DNA of 64,000 bases, taken from Thraustochytrium sp. TN22. Taxonomy: Eukaryota; Sar; Bigyra; Thraustochytrida; Thraustochytriidae. This document shows positions 1-10,270 of this stretch, one piece after another; positions within the stretch are counted from its first letter, which is position 1, and every line of letters starts with the position of its first letter. The stretch is taken from positions 236,697-300,696 of the forward strand of contig JABLUY010000012.1 of the NCBI GenBank assembly GCA_013306675.1, read 5' to 3'. The notes beneath the pieces were generated by a model that worked only from the letters and a program-made list of their open reading frames with translations, ran no database searches and was not told the DNA's origin. Both the position numbers and the translations under genes were made by a program.

Positions 1-623
1 ACGGCGGCGGCGCCGAGGAGGACGCGCAGGAGCGGGAGCGCGGGCGGGAGGGCAGGGAGGAGGAGGAGAAGAAGAAGAAGGAGAAGAAGCGCAAGTCGGT
101 GTCGTTCAAGGAGGAGCCGGACGTGTTCAGGCCGACGGTGCAGGAGGGGCCCGAGGAGCACCTGTGCAGGGTGCTGGGCTTCGCGGGCGAGGAGCAGCTG
201 CGGATCAAGAGCAGCGAGCTGGCGCCCATGCACGCGTTTCTGGAGCGCAGCGCGCGCGCCATGGGGTTCATGCGCATCTTTCTGGAGGGCGCCAAGTTCA
301 CGGAGGAGGACGCGCACCGATGGCGACGCTTCGGCGAGGAGGACAGCGTCACGGCAGAGGACGTCAACCAAAGCCTGCCGCGCACATTGGACGGCTTCAG
401 CTTTGCGCCGGCGCATCTGCGCCGGCTATCGGAGGTCTGGGTCGCGCTGCCTGCGCATGACTTTCAGGAGGATGGGACGAGTTGCATGTGTTCCACCTGC
501 CTGGAGGTGCAAACCTCGTGGTGCAGCCGCTGCGAGGCCTGCCCGACGTGCGCCGCCGGCAACACTGACGCGGCGATCTGCGACCTGGCCATTGGAGATG
601 GCGTCCGCCCCGGTGAGCAGTGA
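1..623 (+). CDS. 3' part of an unrecognised gene, open at the window edge
   Basis: The frame is open from base 3 to a TGA at 621-623, and no ATG lies near its left end, so the gene starts outside the window. The first 35 or so residues are a Lys/Glu/Arg-rich charged stretch. An unfamiliar globular part follows, with a motif reading LCRVLGFAGEEQLRIKS. The C-terminus has a Cys cluster in which CMCSTC and CSRCEACPTC lie about 12 residues apart, which could bind zinc. I do not recognise the family. A GTG at 99 would allow a 174-residue reading, but GTG starts are not expected in a nuclear eukaryotic gene. The next gene downstream lies more than 1.3 kb away. Confidence 0.55.
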   Translation, partial: GGGAEEDAQERERGREGREEEEKKKKEKKRKSVSFKEEPDVFRPTVQEGPEEHLCRVLGFAGEEQLRIKSSELAPMHAFLERSARAMGFMRIFLEGAKFTEEDAHRWRRFGEEDSVTAEDVNQSLPRTLDGFSFAPAHLRRLSEVWVALPAHDFQEDGTSCMCSTCLEVQTSWCSRCEACPTCAAGNTDAAICDLAIGDGVRPGEQ

Positions 624-1980
624 GCAAGCTCCGAGTTGGCGGTGATTTTATTGACAAGAGTGCGCCCGCGCGCATCTGTGCTCTGGGCGCTTGCCAGGGA
701 TCCTTGCGTCTTTTGTGCGCCTACTTTTGACTGATAGAGATAGGAAAAAAGCGAAAGCGAGAGCGCGAGATCGAGGGCAGAAAAGCAGCAAGAACAAGCA
801 AAAAAACTCGATGAGCCGAGGTGCGTGACTGCGCGCACTGCAGCATGGCCGACCCATGGCGATGCTTATCGCGGCGCTCGAGCATGCCAAAATTACGACG
901 AGCCGAGGCGCGTGACTGCACTGCAGGCTATCCAGGTCGAGCAATGTCGTCGACCCATGGCGATGCTTGTCGCGGCGCTCGAGCAAGCCAAAAATACGAC
1001 GAGCCGAGGCGCGTGACTGCACTGCAGGCTTTCCGGGTCGAGCAATGTCGTCGACGGTCCACCCATGGCGATGCTTGTCGACCCATGGCGATGCTTGTCG
1101 CGACGCTAGTAGCTAGCGACTCGACTCATCCCCGGGACAGGCCGCTTGCCTCATCACCTTGCGGCCGTCACTCTGACCGTCGCCTCCAGGCTTGCTTTTC
1201 TTATTTGCTTCCTTGGGTCACCGTCGAGCCATCGCACATCTCTGGCCCCGGCATTGAGCCTCCCCACGATGGCTGGACAAATGCCACCAGCCTGGGCCTC
1301 TCTGAGGAGCCTGAGAACGAGCAGCGCTAGCTAGCCAGCTACCAAATAGCAGGCACGGGCCAGGTCCCAGTGCTCTGGCTTGCTCTTGCTTGCGTTGCAC
1401 GAAAGCTGCAGCTCTTAAACGGAGCGAGTTTCGCCAGATTCAACGCCCGCGGCCAGCAGGCACCTGCCATCGCCGCGAATCACGCCAATTGCGCAGGCCG
1501 GCCGGCCTGGGGCGCATGGTGCTGGTACCCGTACCACCGCAAAACGGCCAAGTCCGCAATTCGCGCTCTCCGTGGGCAGATTTGGGGAACCAACCAAGAC
1601 CAGCGACCGGGCGCGAGCGTGCGCGAGCGGCACAAACATAGAGTGAGAGGGACAAGTTGGCCCGAAAGAACGCGGCGCACTGGAGTGTAGGTGTAGAGTC
1701 AGCGAGGCAAGTGCGAAATGCGAGGCAAAGCCGAGCCACATGTTGCTGGTCGCAAATTGTCCGACTCTGCCACGCTCACAGTCTGAGAGGAGAGAGGAGA
1801 GGGGGAGGGAGAGAGAAAAGCCTGGGTCAGCACAGCTTATGGTGGCTGCGCTCGTAACAAGAAGGCAAGCCCTGCTAGCAGGAAGCTGCATGGCGGGACG
1901 AGCATCTCCAGCCATCGCCAGCCGTACCGAACCCGCATGAGACGGCATGGTGAGGCGAGCAAGCAAAGGAGAAACGCAGC
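624..1980. other. intergenic region with a local tandem repeat
   Basis: No convincing gene is seen on either strand. The short frames here are GC-driven and unlike known proteins. The stretch holds the roughly 100-bp repeat listed separately, a GCTAGCTAGC cluster near 1325-1342, and presumably the promoter of the RGS gene. No core promoter element can be identified. Confidence 0.5.
813..1112 (+). repeat. imperfect tandem repeat, about 100 bp unit, about 3 copies
   Basis: Units begin near 815, 900 and 1000. Each contains GAGCCGAGGCGCGTGACTGC (first copy variant), then GGTCGAGCAATGTCGTCGAC (absent from the first copy), then CCCATGGCGATGCTTGTCGC. The third unit carries an extra short duplication of the CCCATGGCGATGCTTGTCG core near 1063-1100. 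Copies differ by point changes and small indels. The region is non-coding. Confidence 0.75.
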
Positions 1981-3501
1981 ATGAGTGCCGAGACGGACCC
2001 TGTTTGTATCAAGGCGTGGGAGCATGGCGCCAGCACCATTGCCCCCGAGTACGTAGAGCCCACACGCGTTCTCTCCCTTGTGCTGCTCGTCGCGCTTAGC
2101 GCCTACTACGTCATCACCTGCGTTTGGTGGCTCCTGTGCCGTCATCAGCTGATGATCCGCAAAAGGTCGACTCTGTTTATGCTGCTCGGAGCCACAGGCA
2201 GCGCTTGGGTGACCTTCGCGCTGCTCTTTCGCATCTACATCGGCCCTGGCAACTACTGGTGCAACGCGCACGTGTGGCGCTTCCTCGGGCTCCCGGCCAT
2301 CACAGGGCCGATCATCACGCGCACCGTGCTCTTCTACTCGCACACGCGCTTCAATCAGCTCATCGTGGACATGGACGAGGCAGACTGTTCCGCAGTGGAG
2401 TCATTCCGCAGCCTATCCTCAACCAACGCCTTTCGACTCATTCTCGACAAAGTCCTCTCGCGCCTCTTGCCGTGCCGCACCTCGGTCGCGGAAGAGAAAA
2501 GTAGCCAGGGCAAGCGCGAGGACAAAGTCCTGCTCCTCTACTTTTTTACCACTAACGCGTACGGCGTGCTTGTCTGGCTGTGTACGCTGCTCATCGCATT
2601 TGCGTACATTGCTTTCCTCTACGTTGAGCCGCACTCGGCACTGGGCAGCCACGACTGCAAAGGGTGCGGCCCAAGCCCGCTCGAGACCGTCTACCTGGCC
2701 GCGGTCCTGCTCGGCATGACCGGCTTTGGCTGCTATCTACTGTGGCACATTCGTCACGAGGAGGACCCGCTGGGGATCGTGGCGGAGCTCCGCTCCGCGC
2801 TCCTGCTCTTCGTCCCCTTCGTCTTTGTCAGCATCCTCACGGCGGTCGATCCAGGCGACCTCGCGTTTGATGGAATCTTCAACTGGAGCATCCTCATGCC
2901 GCCCGTCCTGGCAGCCATGCACTATGTGCAGTGTCCGCACCAGCTCGTCAAGCAGTACCGTCGCCGCATCGCGCTTGTCAACCCGGTCGCGGCACGTCCT
3001 CGCAAGGCAGACGCCGCGGGCTCGGAGAGTGGCGAGCTCGAGCCTCCCAGCACGCTGGAAGAAGTTCTGGCCGTGCCTTCTGGCCGCCATACCTTCGTGC
3101 GCTTCCTCGCCAAGGAGTGGTCGATTGAGAACATGTACTTTCACGATGCGGTGGGTCGGTTTCGGGCCTGTCCGGCGGAGGCCAGGCCCGACATGGCGCA
3201 CAAAATTTACCAGACCTTCGTCGTGGATGGTGCCCTCTTTCAGGTCAATCTCTCCTCTGCCGTGCGCAGTAACATCGACAACCGTATCGCGACCATCAAC
3301 GCGAGCAACGCGGACGACATCTTCGACGCTGCCGCGCAGCAAACCTTTTATCTCATGAAGACAGACTCCTTTGAGCGCTTCCTCAAAAGCCCCGTATATG
3401 GCACCTGGATCACCACGTGCAGCGTTCGCTTTCGCGCCGCGCCAAGTGCTCCAGCCGCGGCGCAGAGCCCTCCAGCAAGTGGCCTGCTCAGCACCGCTTG
3501 A
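1981..3501 (+). CDS. seven-transmembrane protein with C-terminal RGS domain
   Basis: The 506-residue protein joins a GPCR-like membrane domain to a regulator of G-protein signalling. Hydrophobic spans occupy roughly residues 28-340, interrupted by a charged loop near 130-180. The RGS domain follows at about 358-475. It shows the family pattern: a start near LEEVLAVPSGRHTFVRFL, then SIENMYFHDAVGRF, IYQTFV, VNLSSAVR, IFDAAAQQTFYLM and the closing DSFERFLKSPVYG. RGS domains speed GTP hydrolysis on G-alpha. The fused layout recalls Arabidopsis RGS1, a plasma-membrane protein that keeps self-activating G-alpha off, and similar hybrids occur in other protists. The ATG at 1981 directly precedes an acidic N-terminus. 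The frame has no interruptions or obvious introns. The ligand is unknown. Confidence 0.88.
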   Translation: MSAETDPVCIKAWEHGASTIAPEYVEPTRVLSLVLLVALSAYYVITCVWWLLCRHQLMIRKRSTLFMLLGATGSAWVTFALLFRIYIGPGNYWCNAHVWRFLGLPAITGPIITRTVLFYSHTRFNQLIVDMDEADCSAVESFRSLSSTNAFRLILDKVLSRLLPCRTSVAEEKSSQGKREDKVLLLYFFTTNAYGVLVWLCTLLIAFAYIAFLYVEPHSALGSHDCKGCGPSPLETVYLAAVLLGMTGFGCYLLWHIRHEEDPLGIVAELRSALLLFVPFVFVSILTAVDPGDLAFDGIFNWSILMPPVLAAMHYVQCPHQLVKQYRRRIALVNPVAARPRKADAAGSESGELEPPSTLEEVLAVPSGRHTFVRFLAKEWSIENMYFHDAVGRFRACPAEARPDMAHKIYQTFVVDGALFQVNLSSAVRSNIDNRIATINASNADDIFDAAAQQTFYLMKTDSFERFLKSPVYGTWITTCSVRFRAAPSAPAAAQSPPASGLLSTA

Positions 3502-4277
3502 CCATAGATGCAGGCAATCTAGTTTAGTAAGCTGGAACCACCTTGTATGTAAGCACTTCGCATGGATTGCATCGGAAGCCTCGTCGCCGCGGAACGATGA
3601 CGCGCCCATTTGCCCACCCTGCACTCTTCGCTTCACAAGACAGGTGCCAGGCGACGCTTCGCATCGCACTGCAGCGCATAGCGCAATGCAGAGTAGGGCA
3701 TCTCATTGCATCGCATCGCAGTCGTCAAGCGGATTAAAAACGAGGAGAAGACGGCGACGGCGATGCAGCGCCACCTAACCCGCAAGACAAGCCACGCTGC
3801 ATCTTCTCAGGGCCTTTCTCCACACCGCGCGTCATCACCCGTCGCGAGGCTGCGACGGGAAACTCACGGGCAAACGGCCCATTGCATGAACACCCCTCTG
3901 CCTCCACAGCGTGCTGCGGCCTGCTTCTTGTCCCTGCGCCGCGCGGCTCGCAAGTACGTTTCCACGCCGAGGCACCGCAAGCTCCACGCGCGCGCTCTGA
4001 ACCGCAGCCAAGAAAAAACTGCACGCTGTCGCAGTGACGCGCGTCACCGGGGCTCGCAAATCTGCTCCGCAAGGCTGCTCGCCGCGGACGAGTCACCACG
4101 CCCGCGCCCGCGTCGCGCCAGCCAATCGGTGTTGTCCGGCCGGGCGCGTCCCAGTCCCAGTCCCAGCATTCGTCCCAGCCAGCATTCGTCCCAGCCAGCC
4201 GTCGTAACGTAACTCGGCAGAATCAAGCCTGAGTCGAGTCGAGTCGAGTCGCCGCGCCTGAGTCACGTCGCGTCAAG
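3502..4277. other. intergenic, no gene seen
   Basis: Frames on both strands are low-complexity and unrecognisable. Near 4146-4200 short direct repeats of CCCAGT and CATTCGTCCCAGCCAG occur, and at about 4231-4250 a GAGTC pentamer repeats. These lie just upstream of the kinase gene, in its likely promoter or leader. Confidence 0.5.
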
Positions 4278-4643
4278 TTGGGTCGAGGCGAGGCGAGTCG
4301 ATCGGAGGCCTGCCTGGGCGAGGCAGTTCCGCCCCGCCGCGCGGGCGACATGGCGTCCACGGCGCGCTGGCGTGCGGCAGCGGCCCGCGCGGCCGTGGAG
4401 CGGCCCGCCGCAGGGCTCGTGGCCGACGCCGAGTTCGTCGAGCCTGCGGCGGGTGCAGGCGCAGCGGCGCCCAAGGGGTTCGTGCAACGCACCGGCGACG
4501 AGGACGAGGACGAGGACGAGCGCGTGGAGCGCGACGAAGGCATCCAGAATGAAGCGCGAGAGGATGGAGCGAGAGCGCGCGTTAAGCTGCACGTAGAGAT
4601 TGCAGAGCAACAGCAACCGGCGCCCACGCAGCAGCATCAGCAT

Positions 4644-4691
<48 letters not shown>

Positions 4692-7541
4692 CCGCAACAA
4701 CAGCAACAGCAACAGCAACAGCAGCAGCAGCAACAGCAATCCACGAGCGCGGGCATGACCGCGCGACGGCCCGGACCTCCGCGGCAGCTGACGGACTCGC
4801 CTTCCAAGAGCCGCTTTCTCACGCAGAGCGGCACGCCCGTGCGCGCGGTGGTAGACTCGGGCAGGACCGGGGCGAGGCCGCTAAGTTCAAGACGCACGAG
4901 GCCGCTGAGCAGTCACAGGCCAAGTCATCTGGACGGCGTCGCAAGCATGTTGCCCTGGAACAACCCAAAGCTGGTCAAGAAACGCATTCCAATCGTGTCC
5001 GAAGCGCCGTTTATGTTTCGTCGCCAAAAGGTCAGCGTACGGGACCTTGCAAAGGCGCACCAGCGACAGCGCCGCGATCCGGCGCGGCGGAGGCACGAGG
5101 GCGAGCAGCACGTAGAGACGCGACTTCGCGACGAGGCGCCGTCCGCCTCGCCTATGACGGCCTCCCGCACCCCGGACACGGCCAAGTCGCACGAGGTGGT
5201 GTCTTCGCGCATCAAGTCGGCCAAGTTCAGGCCGCCAGGGCTTGACCTCAGCAATCTAGGCTCGGAGACGCAAGGACCGCCGCACGAGGATCACGTCGAC
5301 GGCAAGCCCGGGGCGCTCGAGACGAGATCACACAGCGAGGAGGAGATCAAGCACAAGGACGAGGAGATGGATGCTTCTGCCCGCGAGGAGCAACAGGAGG
5401 GAGAGGTCCACGCGAAGCCGCTGGAACCTCCGAGCGGTGTGCGCAGCGGCAAGAAAGTGACGGCGGCGGGATCGCAGGAGGACAGCTTGGGCGAGGTCTC
5501 CTTCACCATCTCGCAGTCTGGAAGCGTGAATGTGCTCGGGTTCGAGATCCAAGAGTCCGGTATTACACGTGCGCCAAGCGGCGTTCTGCCCGCGTGCAGC
5601 ACGCGAGACGGCCTCATTCGGCTCTCTGTCCTCGGCCGCGGTGCTAGCGGCGTGGTGTACGAGATGTTGCACGAGCCGTCCCTTAGTCTGGTCGCTGTCA
5701 AGAGTATCCCTTGCTTTGAGCAGCGCAAGCGGCAGCAGATGATCAAGGAGCTCAAGGCATTGTACGCGAACTTGGTGCCCATTCGCAGTACACCGCGCCC
5801 CGTCTCCGCGGGCGCGTTGCCGCGCGAAGGCCGCACGCCTGCGGCCGTTAGCACGCCTGCGTCTGGCAGCATGCCGCAAGCCGCCCTCGTGCCGGCAGCT
5901 TCGACGACACCCACCGCGACGCTTGCGTTCTCGCCGCGCCCTAGCGCAGCTACCGTAGCTGGTGCAGCGAATAATACTGCTGCACATGCTGCTGCGGGTC
6001 ACGGCGGCGTCGCAGGGAGTGGCGGGGAGCCCGTGGGCAGCAGCTCCCGAACGCCGACGATGACGCCGACCCCGACGCCGACTCTGGCGACCACCGGACC
6101 CGCCGCCACGCCATCCGCAATGACGGCGCGTGCCGACCGTGACATGAGCACGGAGGCGGCCCCCGCGTGCCCCTACATTGTCACGTTCCACGACGCCTTT
6201 GTGAATTCTGCAGAGGGGAGTGTGAACATCATCATGGAGTACATGGACGGAGGCAGCCTGCAGGACGTGGTGGACGCGGGAGGCTGTGACAGCGAGGATG
6301 TGCTGTCCATCGTGGCGGAAAGCGTGGCGCGCGGGCTCCTCTTCCTGCACAACCGCAAGCAAATCCACCGCGACATCAAGCCGAGCAACCTGCTTTTGAA
6401 CGGCAAGGGCGAGGTAAAGATCAGCGACTTTGGCATCGTGCGCGACGTCACGGACGACCAGGCGAACGCGAACACCTTCGTGGGGACGATGGTGTACATG
6501 TCGCCGGAGCGCATTAGCGGGTCGCCGTACTCGTTCTCAAGCGACGTGTGGTCCTTCGGCCTTGCGCTCATGACTTGTGCGCTGGGCGCCTTTCCGTTCC
6601 GCGAGGGCGGCTCCTACTGGGACATGCTGAACAGCATCAACCACGACCCAATTCCACAGCTCCCGGCGGACCAGTTTTCGCCCGCCTTCATCGACTTTGT
6701 CAATCAGTGCCTGCGCAAGGATCCGGCGCAGCGGCCCTCGGCGGCGGAGTTGCTCCGCCACCCGTTCGTCAGGCAGCGGCAGGCGGGCAGCGGGTCCGGC
6801 ACAGCGGTTAGCAGCAGCAACAGCACCCATAACAACAGCAACCAAACGTCGAGCCCGCTGACGAGCCGTCCAGGGGCAGCGCCGCAGCCACGGCCGTCGC
6901 CTGCCTCCGCGTCATCGACCACGCTGCCGCCAGTCACACCAAGCATGTCGCCGCGACCGGAGTCGGCGCGGACCCCGAGTGGCGCGGACGCCCAGGCCGG
7001 GGGCGCTGCAGCCGAGGCACTGGCCGAGAGCAAGGAGAAGCTCGAGGAGATCTGCGTCAAGCTGGTGGACTATCAGCTGAGCAAGATTTTGGACGCCGCG
7101 CAACGGCGGCAGCAACCCGCTACCGAAACGGCGCATGCGCAGGTGCAGGCGCTGAATCAAGAGGAGGACGGCACCGAGGCCATTGCGGTGGGATCTGGCG
7201 TCAATGCCGCGCGGCGTCGGCGCAAGACCGGGCAACGGCGCCGCGGCGAGTCCACCATGGACCTCGCCAGCATGGGGCGGTGCTCGTGCAACGCGAAGGG
7301 CAGCAAGTGCTCATTCTGCATGACCACGACACTAGGCCCCGACCCTACGCCCAGCGTGCTGAGTCCCGAGGCGCCCGCGGCCGCCGTGCCCTTTAACCTG
7401 CGCAAGTACCGCAAGGAGGAGTGCGCGCGCATCGCCGACCAGGTGGGCCTGGACGCAGCCACCGTGCGCGCGCGCCTCAACACGCACATCTCGCGAGCCA
7501 ACGAGTTCCTGCGCCGCTCGCGTCTGTACGCTACTAGCTAG
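4278..7541 (+). CDS. MAP kinase kinase-like protein kinase with poly-Q and long disordered regions
   Basis: The frame encodes 1,087 residues. A second ATG at 4350 (MASTARW) may be the true start. The N-terminal 440 residues are disordered and include a poly-Q tract at about 117-155. The kinase domain spans roughly 447-833: glycine loop LGRGASGVVYE, VAVKSI lysine, HRDIKPSN catalytic loop near 695, DFG near 717, and GTMVYMSPERI near 737. These favour the MAPKK/STE7 family. An Ala/Thr/Pro-rich insert of about 130 residues separates helix C from CPYIVTF; it could be a retained intron, but the frame stays open through it. In the activation segment the residue before FVGT is Thr. The metazoan-type partner site four residues earlier is Ala, and the plant-type site six residues earlier is Asp. 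The C-terminus has a Cys cluster (CSCNAKGSKCSFC) and a helical tail. Confidence 0.85.
4629..4739 (+). repeat. CAG/CAA tract encoding poly-Gln
   Basis: A long run of CAG, broken by CAT and CCG codons and then mixed CAA/CAG, lies inside the kinase gene and encodes Gln with a few His and Pro. The CAA interruptions in the 3' half should stabilise it, while the purer 5' half is likely to vary in length between strains. Confidence 0.95.
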
Positions 7542-7900
7542 CTAGCTAATAAGCCAACCGGAAGTCTTCAAGATCGCTGGTCAACGAAGAGAGCCTCCCC
7601 AGCTTGAGCCGGACTTGGCGAATCTGGCATCGGCGTCGACTCGAACTCGACAATCAGCCCAGGGCGGCCTGAGGACCGCTGTCAGCAAACGCGCCCGCCC
7701 AGGCCAAGAACGGCCTATAGAGCACTGCACTTACAGTTAGTTCGACTGGTTGCGACCCGCCCTGGTTCGAAGAAAGGTTCGGATTTTCGCACACCTGGGT
7801 CCGCGCGCGCGCGCGCAAGCACGAGCGTCGTCAAAGCGCTCGTTTTGCCTCGTTTTGCCATTGGCAGAGCTCCTTTTCAGGCGCTCGCTCGCGCGCCAGC
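7542..7900. other. 3' flank of the kinase gene and leader of the next ORF
   Basis: No gene is seen. The kinase stop TAG at 7539-7541 sits in a CTAGCTAGCTAGCTAATAA run that gives stop codons in all frames. A GCGC repeat lies near 7803-7816. Confidence 0.5.
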
Positions 7901-8475
7901 ATGGAGGGCGTGCGGTGGCGCAGCGCGACGACGTCGGCGAGCGGCGAGGCGCGCGCCGCCGAGGCCGGGCATCGCGGCGCCGCGGGCGAGGCCTCGCAGG
8001 CGAGGCGCGCGGCCTGGCGAGAGCAGCGCGAGGCGCGCGAGCGGCGGCTGGCGTGCCGGCTGTGCGCGGGCGGGCTGCGCGTGGGCGAGCGGCGCTGCGA
8101 GCACGAGGAGGGCTGCGCGGAGGAGAAGGGCGGGCTCCGCGCCAAGTTCGTGCGAGCGGCGCTGGAGCGGCGCGAGGAGAAGCTGGGCGAGGCCGGCGCG
8201 CGGGCGCGGCGCAACGCAGCGAGGCGGCGCTGCTGCCTGGAGCAGCAGCGCATGCGTGAGGAGGACGCGGCGAGCAGGGACGCGGCCGCGTACGTCGAGT
8301 ACGCTGCAGAACGACGAGCGCGCTTCGAGGCGGCGCGAGCGGCGCTCCAGGCGCGCATAGAGGACGGCTACCTGCCGTGCGCGACGTACGGGCGCCGCCA
8401 GTATTTCGCGCGCACCGGGCTGGCGCACAAGGCGGCGCGCCTACCGCTGACCAAGAAGAACGAGAGGATCAGGCA

Positions 8476-8506
<31 letters not shown>

Positions 8507-8530
8507 CAAGGAGAAAGCAAATTGTCATAA
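7901..8530 (+). CDS. unrecognised Arg/Glu/Ala-rich protein with C-terminal poly-Q
   Basis: The 209-residue frame is dominated by Arg, Ala and Glu in long predicted helices. A small Cys/His cluster (CRLC, then RRCEHEEGC) at about residues 52-72 could bind a metal. Near the C-terminus, TYGRRQYFARTGLAHKAARL is the least biased part, followed by a 12-residue Gln run and a stop. Equally long frames exist on the opposite strand because of the GC bias. I prefer this one for the in-frame Gln codons, its position after the kinase gene, and the coherent Cys/His spacing. The family is unknown. It converges on the transporter gene, with ends about 145 bp apart. Confidence 0.5.
8475..8511 (+). repeat. short CAG/CAA tract
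   Basis: Eight or so CAG codons followed by CAA codons encode the Gln run at the end of the small Arg-rich protein. This is the second poly-Q gene within 4 kb. Confidence 0.9.
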
Positions 8531-8675
8531 ATGTGCGGTACCAGAGCCTCTTTCTCGGCGTCCGTTCCTTTCAGTGGGTCGAGTCGGCTGGTCGTTGTCC
8601 ATCTGGTCTTGACATGGAGCGGACGGGTCACCTGGCAGGCGTTCATCTCGTCTTGACATCGAGCGGACGTCACGG

Positions 8676-9737
8676 TCAGGCAGCGGCGTGCTTGTTGAAC
8701 ATGGAGATGCCAAGACCGACCATGACGAGTGCGACGAGGTGACCCACACCAATGGGCGCGCTGTACACGGTGACGTCGAGGAAGAGCGTGAGCGCCGGCT
8801 GCACGCAGGCGGCCAGCGCCACGACGGAGCTGGGCACGTTGGCGTTCGCATAGGCGAGGCAGAGCGTGTTGATGAGCGTGAGCGCCAGCGCGTTGTAAAG
8901 CAGCGCGAAGACAAAGGGAGGCGAGTCCTGCGCATACTCGATGAGGCCCGCGATGCTGCCAAAGACGCCGTCGCCGATGAAGGCGAGATGAAAGACGCAG
9001 CAGCAAAAGCCGCCAAAGGAGATCCAGCAGGCGAAGGGGAAGAGCGGATAGGAAGCCGCCACTGGCTTCTGCATGATGATGCTGCTGCCGAGCGAGGTCG
9101 CCTCGAGCACAAGCGCCACGATGGCGACCGAGAACATCTTGTCGTCCTCGGAGGCAACCTGGATGGGGGCACCGTCGGAGGCCACCTCCACGTCGCCGCC
9201 CGAGGCCAGGATGAGCAGCGCGGCACCGCCGCAGGCGAGCCCAAGCGCGAGCGCCACGCCGAAACGGTCCTTGGATAGACGCGGCAGCGCCTCGGCGCCG
9301 ACCAGAATCGCCAGCACGTACACCACGAGCGGGATGAAGGGCCCGTCGAAGATGGACGCAATGGTGGGCGGCACGAACTGCAGACCGTACAGGTAGAAGA
9401 TGGGGCTACCATACTGCGCCAGCGCGCCGGCCGCGAAGATGCGCACGCGGTCCTGCGGGCGCGGGATGAGGCTGCGCGGGCCATGCTGCCAGGCGCTAAT
9501 CAAGGCCAGCGCCGCGATCGCGATGAACTGCCTCGCCGTCAGAAAGACGGACACCGGCACGGAGTCGTCCGCCTTGAGCGCCTTGGAGCCGATGGCCGCC
9601 CAGAACGCCATGAGGGACTGGTACAGCGCCAGCGCGGCGTACGCGAGCATCACGCTCTTGCGTTGCGCCGTGGCCGCCTTGCCCACGAGCGGCACGGCGC
9701 CCAGCTCCAACTGCTCCGGCTGATCCATGCTCCCCAT
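8676..9737 (-). CDS. DMT/EamA-family transporter-like membrane protein
   Basis: Starting at the ATG whose first base is 9737 (MGSMDQPEQ) gives 353 residues; the open frame runs upstream to 9944 but is Arg-rich and leader-like. About ten hydrophobic spans are visible, arranged as two similar halves, as in the drug/metabolite transporter superfamily. Examples are AAGALAQYGSPIFYLYGLQF followed by PPTIASIFDGPFIPLVVY in half one, and NTLCLAYANANVPSSVVAL followed by CVQPALTLFLDV in half two. The Pro-containing fourth and ninth spans are typical of EamA or nucleotide-sugar/plant WAT1-like carriers. Substrate and membrane cannot be deduced. It lies just 3' of the tandem array and shares its strand, with about 530 bp between. 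Confidence 0.82.
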   Translation of the reverse strand: MGSMDQPEQLELGAVPLVGKAATAQRKSVMLAYAALALYQSLMAFWAAIGSKALKADDSVPVSVFLTARQFIAIAALALISAWQHGPRSLIPRPQDRVRIFAAGALAQYGSPIFYLYGLQFVPPTIASIFDGPFIPLVVYVLAILVGAEALPRLSKDRFGVALALGLACGGAALLILASGGDVEVASDGAPIQVASEDDKMFSVAIVALVLEATSLGSSIIMQKPVAASYPLFPFACWISFGGFCCCVFHLAFIGDGVFGSIAGLIEYAQDSPPFVFALLYNALALTLINTLCLAYANANVPSSVVALAACVQPALTLFLDVTVYSAPIGVGHLVALVMVGLGISMFNKHAAA

Positions 9738-10270
9738 CTCGGCGAGGGGCTCTCCGGCACGGCGCGGCGCGGCGCGACGCGTTACGGGTTGATCGAACGG
9801 CGATCGAGCAGACCCGACTCGACCCGGCTTCGCGCGCGCCCCGCCGCGCGCTCGCCGCCGCCGCGTGTTGGTTCTGCTGTGCCTTGCATGATGTGCATCG
9901 ATGATGTAGTCGATTGGCCTGCGGGACCCCGCGACGCACGCCAACGGTCCCTGCGAAGTCAGTCAGTCGCACGTTCACATCACTCTGACCCAAAGCAGAG
10001 GCAAGGCAGCGCGGCCACGCTGCCCGTGCAAGCATCCAAGAAGCGGGCTCGGCCTGACGGTGATCTCGGTGAGTCAGATGAGTCAGCCTGAGGGAGGGAG
10101 TCCGTGGCACGGACGCAAGCAAGGAATCACGGCGCGGACATTGTAGATCGATCTGCGCTCCAGGTCGCGCGACCGCGGCGACAGTCATGGATCACGCCTT
10201 GGAGGCGAGCGTGATGACGACGCGACGACATAATGACGGCGAAAGAGCAAAATTGCAGCAACAACGCTGA
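9738..10270. other. intergenic between transporter gene and array copy 1
   Basis: No gene is supported. The stretch should hold the transporter promoter and the 3' end of array copy 1. The small frames are compositional. Confidence 0.5.

Noticed and set aside
99-623. A complete 174-residue gene starting at GTG 99
   Set aside because: The frame is open to the window edge and GTG starts are not expected in nuclear genes; it is more likely a 5'-truncated gene.
7831-8358. Long - strand frames opposite the small poly-Q ORF
   Set aside because: They are Arg/Ala/Ser-rich with no motif and appear to be shadows of GC-rich sequence.
8598-8675. A two-copy repeat (TCTTGACAT-GAGCGGAC) as a regulatory operator
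   Set aside because: It lies between two convergent 3' ends, so a promoter role is unlikely; it is probably a trivial duplication.
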